The notes beneath the pieces are model-generated. The model did not search any database and was not told the DNA's origin. It saw nothing but the letters and a program-made list of their open reading frames with translations. Both the position numbers and the translations under genes were made by a program. A stretch of 64,000 nucleotides of DNA from Icerya purchasi (Eukaryota > Arthropoda > Insecta > Hemiptera > Monophlebidae): contig CM077116.1 of assembly GCA_039619475.1 (NCBI GenBank), positions 166,673,363 to 166,737,362 on the forward strand. Reading direction: 5' to 3'. Positions 1 through 12,300 of the stretch are shown here, in pieces. The number at the start of each line of letters is the position of its first letter. Within the stretch, counting starts at the first letter, position 1.

Positions 1-289
1 TTTGATCAAGTGTTTATTTTATTCTTCTCACGATGTATTGTGCATATCTCAAAGAATCATACGTGACGTAGAATACTTTGTTTGAATAAAAGTTAAGCAA
101 CAGAATAATTATATATTACATTAAGCATTAATTTTTAGTTTATTGAAATATTTAGATTCGAATATTGTTTAAATCGGAGTAACTTAGATCAGCGTACTTG
201 AAGATATATAATTTATAGTAGCAATTTTAAATATGTTCTAGTGATATAATACAGGTGATACATAATATTATGGTGATATATTTTAAAAC
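1..289. other. 5' flank of RER1
   Basis: AT-rich upstream sequence, presumably containing the 5' UTR and promoter of RER1. I cannot place a transcription start. There is no coding signal. Confidence 0.4.
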
Positions 290-352
290 ATGATTGCCGA
301 TGAAGATAATTATCCCCAACCGAAATCGTTGTTTTGGAAACAACTCAGTCAA
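290..352 (+). CDS. RER1: RER1 exon 1 (start codon)
   Basis: This exon holds 21 codons beginning [20 protein letters not shown] and ends at a codon boundary before donor gtacgt. The N-terminus is poorly conserved in the family, so the assignment rests on phase, the upstream in-frame stop and the F-x(4-5)-Q pattern before exon 2. Any 5' untranslated exon was not identified. Confidence 0.85.
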
Positions 353-3300
353 GTACGTACCTATATGTTCAAGATATCTTCTTTTTCTACTCTTATATAG
401 GTTATTTGATTGTAGTCTATTAGTCATTTTCATTCTGTTATTTTATAAAATTACATTTCGCTTGTAAAAAATATTTTCCTCTGTCGGCTATTAAAATAAT
501 AATACTTAAGTCGAGCTATGGAAAACTGTAAATAAATACATGACACAAAATTACTTGGTAAAGAAATAAAATATATAAAAATGATAAAAGAAAATTTCGG
601 GAATGTGGTAGAAAATATTTGCGACTGTAAAATTTAAACGTCGCGCGCATATAGGGAAATATAATTTTGATTTCAGAAGAGATTATATTTATAAAACAGA
701 GTATTGAATAATGATATTTATTTTATACATTACGAACGTGATAGTTGAACGTTAGGTGTGCATGTACTGTAGATGTTCCACATTCAAACTAGTGGTGATA
801 TAATCTCAAGTTATACTTTACATATTATTTTTATATGTTTCTGAAATATATTTAAGAGAATAAAATATTTCTCGTACAGCAGAAGTGAAGATTAAAAAAC
901 TCATAAAAAGTATAAATAGATATATTTGAAAAATGCTAATGCCATTTTTTAGTCTTTTTAATTTGACTGGATATCGTTAAAAAAATTGTTCATATATGAT
1001 AAAATTACTAGATATTCGGAGAAATAACATTCGAAAAAAAAAAAATCCATAGGGGGATTTATTATGGTACTTAATTAGATATCAATTTTTATATTTTAAA
1101 ATAATTGTTGAGAAAAGTAATTATATCGGCGTTTTTCCTAGTAACATTATCTGTTTTTCTTTTTAATTTTTTTCTTCCCCATAATAAAAAAGTGATTTTA
1201 ATATGCCAATTACGATTTAAAAGTTTTTCATGCGTTTTGGTTACATAACTTAAGAGTTGTTTGAAACAAGATTTTTCTCGAATTTTTTGATGTAAATTCA
1301 TAATTCACTTTGAAAATTTTTTGTTGCTCATATAAATTTTTAATGCGGTAACAAAATACAAGTTTTCAAGAACAGCTCTGTAGCTAAATGGATAAATCAG
1401 TTTTATTTTATAAACTTATTGTTCTGTATATACTTATCAGTATTACTTGTATATATAATTGAAAGTGTAAAGATCATTTATTTTTTTCTACACTTGCTTA
1501 TTTTTATCTTTGTACGTTTTAATTATTTCATTTCTCCTACTACGATTTATAGTTCATCTGTGAATAATTTAAAGCTTTGACGAATTATTAATTTACAAAA
1601 ATACTATAATAAGCTGCACTCCCTAAATTAACTTTTAAACTGCTGTAAATATTGATTTGGATTCAAGGCTAATTTGCGATATAGTGAGTTTGACGCATCC
1701 ATCATTTTTTTCTTTTTTCTCCTACAGGCGAAGGAGGCTTCATCCAGAAACATTTATAAAATGAACTATCAGGGGATTAAATCCGATTATTTGAATTATC
1801 ATAACTAAAAATGTTGAAGTTACAATGTCGAAGGCAGGCATTAATCATTATTATTTATTCGTAACTCATAAATGGTGTTTTTTATTCGTTAGTTATCATT
1901 CACAAGTTACATTTTTATTCGTTATTCACCGTAAACGTTAAAATGTGGTATTGTACAACGCAAATGATGCGCATTTATCGTCGCGCTGAAACCGTTGCAG
2001 GGTTTGCCGTAATACGAACCAAGTATGTGTACGGTACGTGTTTTCAGATCATAAAAGTGCTATTAAGCTGTAAACAAATTACAATAATTAAAAAAACGTC
2101 CTTTCCTGTGTAGTGTGTTCATCGTGTTCTATTTAATATGTCTCGGCGTTTTTTTTTGCTTTTTTGTTTTTTTTTCTTTTATTAATCATCGGATCATAAA
2201 ATATAATAACTATAATGAAAAAAATCGTCGCGTTCCAATTATAGAATTATTTGACCACTGACTGCTAAGGGAGTACTTTATTTGTATAAACTGTCTACTG
2301 TTAAGAATAAGGATAAAAACGAAATTATTTCTTATTCATATATAGGTCTGAGTGAAAAATAAACACATCACGTGTATGATTAATAAGTAGAGTTATTCAG
2401 TTGAATGATAAATACCAGATACTGGTTGAAAGTATTACCAAAAAAAAAAAAAAAAAAAACCGTACTTGCTTTATTATTTTTTTTCTATTATCTCAATATG
2501 CCGAAGTTGGTATGAAATATTTTACAATCAATTCAGTAGAGCATCTAATATTGCATATTAATGTTCCGGTATAGAAAAAAATTGTTTTGTATTAGAAGTA
2601 TTTAATTTTTTTTACCATAATTTTATTCTAATATTAAAATTTCGATCCATTTTTTTTTTTTGTATTATTTATTTCACTTAATATTTTCTGTTGTTTCCAT
2701 TTTACAATTTTACCTTCGTAGTAACACTTGAATAAATGATTTTTCGGGATAAGCTGATAAAATATAAACAATAAAGTTGTGCCATTCAAAATAATAAAAT
2801 TTATTTTCTTATTTAAATTTGGTTAATACTGACCAGGGCCGTATCTAGAACAAAATTTCGGGAGGGGTTACGAAAATATTTTTTTATATATATACATATA
2901 TACATATGTGTGTCTGTGTTATCGTGAAATATATTTATTTATAAATAGTACACTAAATCCTTGTAGTCAATTATTGTATATGCAATATTTGAACACTACA
3001 ATAAAAACAGAAAATAGTCGTTTCCATAGAATTCATAAAAATTTCGATTTTCCTTTCTTTTGTCAAAAATTGAAAATAAATATATTCTGATTTTCGGCCC
3101 ATTTAATTTAAGCAGTTATTATTTCGCAGGCATTTCAAGGGAGTTGGTCCCCCACCCCCCGATACGGTCCTTATACTGACAGTTAAATTAAATTTTACAG
3201 CGCGAAAAATGTCGAATAACAGTTATTTTTTTGTTTTCCAAGTTGCAACGTTAAATGCTTAACTACTCCCCTATGATATTAATACATATATAAATTCTTA

Positions 3301-6300
3301 ATAAATGAAAAAGTAATATGTATATTTTTCATAAATAATTACTCACTTTTAAAAACAGTAGTAACACAAGTCAGTAATTTACGTAATGTTTTACTTTGTC
3401 AAATTTCAGAAATATCAAAAATTTTTAGATGATATAACGCCGTATGTATTTTCAAGGTGGATCAGTGCATTATTGCTTATAATTATTTTCCTTTCGAGGG
3501 TTTTCTTATTGCAGGTAATTATTATAAATACGATTGACATTACTTATTACATGCATTTGATAATACCTAACATGGCGGAGTAAAAAGAAAAAAAAAACCT
3601 TTTTTAGTAAAATTTATATTTAAATAATTTGAAAATATAAACTTACAGTACTTGAAACAGCTAGTATTTCATTATAAAATAAAAAATATGCGAATTGTGT
3701 TAAACTTTGTCTTATCGTAATAATTATTTCGGAATTTTTGTATACTATATTTTATGTTACATTGAAGAATTACAGATTTTTCTCCATAATTGGTAACATA
3801 AATTTCTAAATTATCAATATTTGAAAAAATAGTTTTTATGTTTAATACCACATTATGGGATTCTTATCAGTAAACTTTTGTAACCTTTATCGCTCAAAAT
3901 TTGGTTTTGTGATAAGTTTAACTTTTACGAATTCGTCTGTTTAATATTTAGTTTCTAATTAAAGCATTTTTCTTACATCCATACACAGTGCTGTACTGTT
4001 ATCAGTATGCTAATAATTGCACCAAGTAACGCGATAAATTTCTACAACACGAACAAAATCATTATTCCTGTAATCTAAAAATGATTTTTAACTGTTATCT
4101 ATTTAAATTGAGTATTAAGAATTTGTTCTTTGTATCGTTATTTTTAGGATAACAGTACATAACATTATGCATTCGAGAAGATTTTTTTATTTATTTATTA
4201 GTTTATTAATCTTTCTATTCACCTATTCAACCTGTATTGATTTAAAAACTATTATGCGCAACTGAATTAAATTTGCTATATGATACAATACTCAACAAAG
4301 GTATATTGTCACATTTTGTATTTAGCAAAAAAGTATTGTAAGGTTTAAAACGTTTGGTTCATATCTCATGATTTTGATGTGCAAACATGAAATTATTACA
4401 CTTTTTACGTGAGAATATACAGAAAAGTAAATTTACATTTACCATTCATTGTTACTTCTAAGTAATTTTAAAGTGAATATTAATATTGACAAGTGAATGT
4501 ACACCTCCGGTAGGAAGTGTTGATAAATAAAATAAAATCGTAATTTTCCTCAAAATGGATATTTAGCGAACGTATTTTTGCGCGACTCTAATTGCCTTCG
4601 AAAATGAACTAAATATTTTATACATGTTTTATTCCGTTAAGTTATTGGTATAACATCGATATGTTAAACACGGAAAAGTATTTTTTCGTTAATGTGCCGT
4701 AGTTTATGGGAAATTTTCGTAATTAACGTAATGATAGATGATTCCGGTGAAAGTGTGTTTGACTGTTGCACAGTTGCAAAAATCAGATTAAAAGTTTCGT
4801 TCGGAAATACAGTTTTTGTAAATAATAATTAGAGTAAATATTGTAAAATATCATGGTAAAATCATTAAATTAAAAAATATAGTCTAACACAATTTCTTGC
4901 GATTTTTAAGGCACGGCGAATATGGTTTTGGTTATTAATATTTTATTTATTTACTTATTTATTTTTTCAGGGATGGTATATAGTAACTTATGCTTTGGGT
5001 ATATATCATCTAAATCTTCTAATAGGTTTTTTATCGCCCAAGATAGATCCTGCATTTTCAGAAGATTACGAAGGTTAATTTTTATTATTGCTTATATTAT
5101 ATGACTTTATGTAAACCAGTTGAACTAATTGTCGGATACTATTAACTCTAGCGTACGTGCATAGAGCTCTAATTATCCCGTAATTCACCGTTTATTTTTA
5201 TTTCATCATTTAACATTCTAATAAAAGTCAGTAACTTTTTCAATTAGGTCTACTGAAATTTTTGAATAAGAAAACTAACATAAAAAATGATACAATAATA
5301 TCTAGTTTTGGTAATTTAATTGAAAAGTAAAGGACATTAATATTTTATTAGTTGTTTTTAGATAGGTTTATATTATACCATGGTACGATACGTGTTGCAT
5401 GAAAGTGAACAAATTGTTCTGTTGACCTTGCCTCTAAAAAAATGAGATTTGTTTCTGATTTTAACTACTTTGTGATTCATTAATTTTTGATTTTTATTCG
5501 CCTAATACATTTTGTTTTGTCTCTACATAAAAAAGGTTTTTTGACTTATTTGAACTCATATGTATGTGCTAAAAGTTAAAAAGTTATTTTTTTCTAATTT
5601 TATTTTTCGTTTCTCCTATTTATTAAACTGAAATAGGTTAACGACCGACCATATTGGAAGTAGAGGGCTTTATTTTATTTAAGATTTTTGGTTACAAAAA
5701 TTCTTATATTAAAATTTACTAAAATTATTTTAAAATTGATAAAGAAAAGCGGATGATTATTAAGCGATTTAATTTAATCTAAAACTAAAAATCACACACT
5801 TTCCAAAATTATGGATGTGCGCTCGTAAAAAGAAAAGAATTTGAATGAAAATCAAATCTCTATTCGGTAATTCAAAAAATCATTATGTCCCTGACAGTTT
5901 GTACTAAAATTGGGAGGGGGAAATTTGATAAATACGACTAAAAAATTTTATTTTTAATTATGTTCATTGAACAACTTTCATCCATTACAATTATTCCAAA
6001 AGAAAGTTTGTAATTATTTGAAATAAAAAATACTAATAGAAATTTGATGTAGAATGTTTTAGTCATATTTATCACATTTATAACTTTCTTTAACGATAAA
6101 TTTAAACATTTTTTTTGAACGTAACATAAAATTTTAAGACGGTAAGTTATTTTTTCTACGATTTCTAGCTGCGGTAATCATGATTGCATGGTGAACTGCG
6201 TTGTGCTGCGATGTCACATTCTAAATTAAGTGTCGCTACTTTCAACTGTCCTGCACTCTTAAATACCCTCAGACTAAAGAAGATCTTATTAGTAAAACTT

Positions 6301-9300
6301 TATTACCCTCAATTCCAGCACGGCTAGGAATCCACAATAAATCAATTTGGATCGAACGGAACAGGAATAATTCGTGAATTAGATTGCGAATAAGGAGAAT
6401 GAAAGGATCAAAAGAGGGCAACGGTAAGGAAGAAGAGACCGCCTGCAAGACACTTTCAGAGTCAGCTATTAAAAGAAATTTATCCGAGAGGATAGAAGAG
6501 GAAGAGATAAAAAGAATTGCATGAAGTATGGCAGCAGATTCAGCAGTAAATATAGAGCAGCAGGAAGGAAGTTTAAAGGATTCGGAGTAGTTGTGAGAAG
6601 GAAAAACAAAGGCAGCACCAACCCCATCAGCCCTCTTAGAACCATCAGTAAAAATAACGGAATGATTGGGAAATAAAGAGCTTAAAACCGTGTGAAATTC
6701 AGATCTAACTATAGAGTGAGGAAGGAATTTGGCGGAACTTGACAAATGAAATACGTGAGGAGGATGTAAGAGACTGAAATAATTAAGAGAAAAGTACGGA
6801 GATTTATCATAGGAGAAAATATAGGGAGAAAAATTGGCAAGACGAACAGAAATGAAAGATAAAATTGGAATTCTGTTGGGAGTAAAACGCCAGTTGCGAA
6901 AAATAGAGCAATAGGCAGCTATAATTCTAGAGGAAAAGGAGGGAAGGCGTTTGATTAGGAAACGATAGCCTAGATAGGATCTGCGGATGAACAAAGGGAG
7001 TGATTTGGATTCAGAGAGGATGGCAGGAATTGGAGTAGATTTACGTGCACCCAGACAAAGACGAAGACAGGAATTTAGAATGCGGTCAAGCTTTAACAGA
7101 AATGATTTAGAAGCGTTGCCGTATATATATATAGGAACAGTAGTCCAACTTAGAAAGAATAAGAGACTTATACAATAAGGAAAGAATGTAAGGATCACCA
7201 CCCCACCTGTACGATGAGAGTGATTTTAAAAGATTAATCCTTTTAAGGCAAGAAGTATACAGGCGACTAATATGTTCGTGAAAGGAGAGACGGCCGTTAA
7301 GAAGCACACCCAAATAACAGAAGCTCTCCACAAGAGGGACAGGATAATGACTTAAGGTTAGATTGATTGAGGAAGGATTATATGGACGGAAAGTAAAAAC
7401 CATGGCCGCGGATTTATGAGGAGAGACAAAAAGATGAATATTGAAAAGAGCATTTTCTATAGTGGCTAATGACCTATTTAGTTCTAAGCTAGCATCTGTT
7501 AAGTTGCGAGAAGAAGAGTAAATAAGGATATCATCAGCATAGAATAGGGACGATGAATTTAATGGAAGAGAAGCAATATGAGAAGTATAGATGTTGAAGA
7601 GAGTAGGACTAAGACAGGAACCCTGAGGAAGACCACAAAAAACTTTTCTTGAAGTGGAATAACAAGAAGTGGATAGATGTACAGTCCGGCTTTGGAAGAG
7701 ATTAATAATAAGGGAAACAACACAGTCAGGAAGATGTAGTGACAGCATTATATTTCTGAGAGTAGGGAGGTGGACATTGTCAAATGCACTGGAAACATCA
7801 ATAAAGGCTGCGATAGTAAAATTTTTGTTTATATAGGAATTATAAATGTCAGAAAGGAAAACACTAATGCAATCAGGAGGACATCGTCACTAGTACAACT
7901 TTTTAAATTTCTCTATTTCATTAGCTTTTTTTTTTTTTTTATTAACGCCGGTTTATTTTTATAACTCTACCCATTATTTTAGTATTTTTTAACTTAATTT
8001 CTGATTTGTAATATATTTTTTTTTCGAGTTCTGTTTCTTTTTTTGTTTCCTTTTATTTTTTGCATTTGGCCACCACGGATAAATTTCTGTTTTTATATCA
8101 GCAATCTATAGTTTCATTTGAATTTGCCCACTATAACTTAAAATTAAAACCCAAAAGTAAGGAATTCTGCTAAAAGTGCATGTAAGTGGTGCAAGTCATG
8201 TTTGTTACATTTTAACATTTCTATTTACTTAAATGTTGATCTGATTTTATTATTTAAAATTTGTCTAATTTTATCTGTTTCGCCATATACAAGCAGCGTA
8301 GTAATATGAGTAGTTATCGAATCTTCATTTATGCATTATATTTTTATTTTTTGAAAAGTTTTAACTGCACTATTCGCATATTTTTCTAGGTGCTTATTTA
8401 TTACCATATCGGTTTTTTGTATGAATTATTATTTTTAAGCTTTATATTATGTGTTATAATTTTTAAAAGTATTTATTTCTGAAAGAAATTTTATTTTGCA
8501 CCTTTCGAATATTTGGAAATAAACAACTATTTTATTAAAACGTAAAAAAAAAAAACGGGATTTATATACCGGAGTAAATAATATTTTTTAAAGTTATGCA
8601 TTACAAACACGAAAATAGAGTTATGAGAAATATTGGGAAAGGATTTGAAGGTCCTTTCTTAAAACTTAAAATTATACTTTACATCACGGTTTTAACTTTA
8701 AATTTTAAATCGAATTTGGATTATTTTTATTAAAATTAAAAATAATCACGTTTTTTTACATTAAAAAAAACGTTTTTTCATTTCTAACAACCATTAATTT
8801 TGTTTACTACGAACATAGAAAACACAACAAACTTAAATAAAATTTGATTTCGACATTTGAAGTACGTAGTATTAAAATTTTCATGAAACATAAAAAATGT
8901 TTGTATTATCCATTTCAGTTTATTGGTAGGGTTGAGCACTCTCAGTAAAACTATTGGATTGGCTCGAGCTCTGTAAACTCATGAAGTTGGCTCCTGTGAT
9001 TGCAAATGTGAATATTAGATGTTAAATAAGTTTTGTTTTTCAGAACTATTTAATGGGAAAGTGCTCTGTAATCGACCATCATTACTAACCTGTCTAATAA
9101 TAAAGGAACTGTAAAATATTTAAAATGTGAATAAAAGAACTTTAAAAGCGTAATTTACTTTCTGCTCTACCCCTCTTAAATCTCTCCAATTCCATGACGG
9201 AAAAAAAATTTAATAGTGCTTTAAGTGTCATATTTTTTCTTTACTATCTATTGAAAGTTTTTTCTAACGGGTTAAAAAATGAAATACATACCATTTTTTT

Positions 9301-12300
9301 AAAATTTCAGCTACGCAATGTACTAACGGTTATTTTTTAACCTTGATTAAAAATCCTTTTTCTTATTTTTTTTTCTTTTCATTATTATTTTTTTTGTTAT
9401 TTCGTTTTATACGTTGAAAAATAATTTCATTTAAATCTTAATAGAATATATAAACCGTAAAATGTCTGCTATAGTCATCATTGCGGGTAAAAATAAGGAC
9501 CTCATGCTCATCCTCGTAATTGCACTACCTTTGCTAGATATGTAATCTTTATTTCAGTTATAATTTATTTTTATTTTGGTATTTTTTTGATTTAACAATG
9601 AACTCATATTATTTTCTACATTAAGTAGTTTAAAATGTTCGATTTTATCAATAGATTTTAGGTAATTAAATACGAATCTTCCGTGTCCCGTTTTTCAATT
9701 ATTGTATAAAATAAGATTTAAATATAATTTTTTAAAGCATAGACCCTGATAAAAATACGTAAAAACGTAATAAAACATGGTAAGAATAAGTTATCTTTAA
9801 TTTCTATTGATTTTATTTGTTACAGAAAGTGACATATAATATTTATGTATATTTTATACACGTGTTATATGTATTATATGTATTCATTTTTTAATTTAGA
9901 TGATCATATGCCGGGCTTACCTACTACAAATAACGACGAAGAATTTCGCCCGTTTATTCGAAGGTTGCCAGAATTTAGGTGTTGGAGTTTAGTTATTAAG
10001 TCAACTTTAGTTTCCATTATTACTACATTTTTCGAATTTTTTAATATTCCAGTTTTTTGGCCGATACTTTTACTGTATTTTATAGTCCTCTTTGGATTAA
10101 CAATGAAAAAACAAATTAAGGTAATTCATTTATTTACTATGAACGCGTCAAATATCGAAAATTATTTTCGTATTTTATATTTTATTTCGATCAAATTTTC
10201 ATAATACAAATTTGATGAATGTTTTTAAAAAAATTGAATTTTTAAAATTTTTTGAACTATTTGTAAGATAATTTCATTTGTTCAAAATTATACTTGTTGT
10301 TTATAATTTTTTTTTTCTAAAATTACGCGCAATCTGTCTAGATTAGTGAGAAACTATTCAAATTCATGGAAGTCATTCCTAATTGATATAGATATTTAGT
10401 TAATTATATTCAACCGTTTTAGTTTTCAGAATCGGGTCCCATCTTCAATGTACTCTTCTTTCTTTTAAGTATAAGTATCAGCGTGTATACAATATATATA
10501 CATATGTATATGTGTATATAATAAGTGAAAATTAAGTAAGTAATGAATACAAAAATTATATGTACTCGTTCAATTTTGGATCACTGGATCGGTTACATTC
10601 AACAAAGTTGGACGTGTATAATGTTACATTACAAAAAAAAAAACAAAACATAAACGGTCCAGATTTTTAGAATATGTCTAAAGAGTTGAGGAACATCACA
10701 TGAGAGTCTGTTCTATCTCGGCGTAATTTTAGTTCGTGACAGAGTTATTTTGTTGTAATATACCGTTTTTAATGAAATATGTTTTCAACGCAAAGTACTC
10801 GTTATATCACAAAAATGCTTGAAATTAATTTTTAATTCCATTAATGATTGGCATTAAAAGTAATTTAATCCGATGGTGGAATTCAGTAAATTACAGTTTA
10901 ATACAGATATAATATTAAAAAATAAAAATTGTCGTCAACTAATTTCTAAATATTTATATTTAGAAATGGAGAAAAGTAAGTTGTAAATAAAATTTTTATA
11001 CATTAAGTTTGACGGGGAGAAAGAAATCGAATATGGCATTTATTAAACTGCTGCGTTTATCTGATTTTTAAACAGTTAATTTTTTTTCGTCTTTTGCTTG
11101 TTACTTAAATAATATCGGCCATTATTTTTATCTTACTTCAGACTTCCAGTTTTAATTGATTTTCCATAAATTTGATTTTATTAATCATCGTAATTCTCAA
11201 ATAGCCAATTCGTTTATTTGTTTAATAAATATCAACATTATACTTTATTCGCAATTTTACGTTTACGTTTAGACAGGTTCTATGTAATTTTACCTTTATT
11301 TACCCATTTGTTAATTAATCAGTTGCCTTTTTAAGTGGAGATTATTATTTTAATGAATAAATTATACTTAACGAGTACTTTTCATAATTCATTATTATAA
11401 AATTGAAAGTTTTATTTACAACCTATTTTTCGTTATTTCTAAATATGAACATTTAGAAATTGAAAGAGTTTATGTATATTAAATATTTTAATTAAACTGT
11501 GATTTACTGCATTGTTATATCGCGCTAAGTTACTTTTAACGCAGACTTATAATTGAAGTTAAAATTAATTTCACGTATTTTTATGATGTAATACTCTTTG
11601 CTCTAAGAATATGACATATGTATCAAAAAAGGATACTATAATTTTGTGTCCAACAAACTTGCATCAAATTAAAGCCGTACTGAATCTTTTATATCGAAAT
11701 GATACGGCACCATCACACAGTGCATTAGAAAAAAAAAGTTATGCCAATAATATTTAGTAAATGTGGTACTAATAGCATTTTTTTTTTTATAATTTCGGGG
11801 ACACACTGTGGCGATGATTTTGAAAGTAATGAAACATAGACTATATTTTGAAAGGTTTAAACACGATTTTACATTTGCATAATGCTTCTTGAAATAGTTC
11901 TTTCCGCGATTTACTGCTGCTGAATTTCTTCTTTTTAATTTCTGGGAAGAATTAGAAGTTGCATAAAATGAATTTGGCCTAAAATGGTGAAATTGTGTGG
12001 TTTTACGGAATGTGTGTTACCGCAGTGCAGTAAAATTTCTTTCGGCTTTTCGTCAGCTCGTTCGCTGTTTTTGTAAATGGCGACCAGCATTTTCCCTAAC
12101 TGTCGCATTCTAAATCAGAGCTCTTATCTGAATTTAGTTATCTTGATCTTTTCTAATGGATGCTTCTTCGATAGGTTGAAAACAAAAAAAATATTAACAG
12201 AAATGTAGTACGTACAATACATATATATTGCCTTTTTTAAGCACACTTCCAGTACCTTTCTAAAGCTGCGCGATTTTAAATTGAATCACGTGTATCATTG

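Noticed and set aside
1373..1420. tRNA-like words (GTAGCTAAATGGATAA)
   Set aside because: No cloverleaf can be formed with correct arm spacing; AT-rich coincidence.
6987..7178. Plus-strand 63-codon frame
   Set aside because: Antisense shadow of the non-LTR coding sequence on the minus strand.
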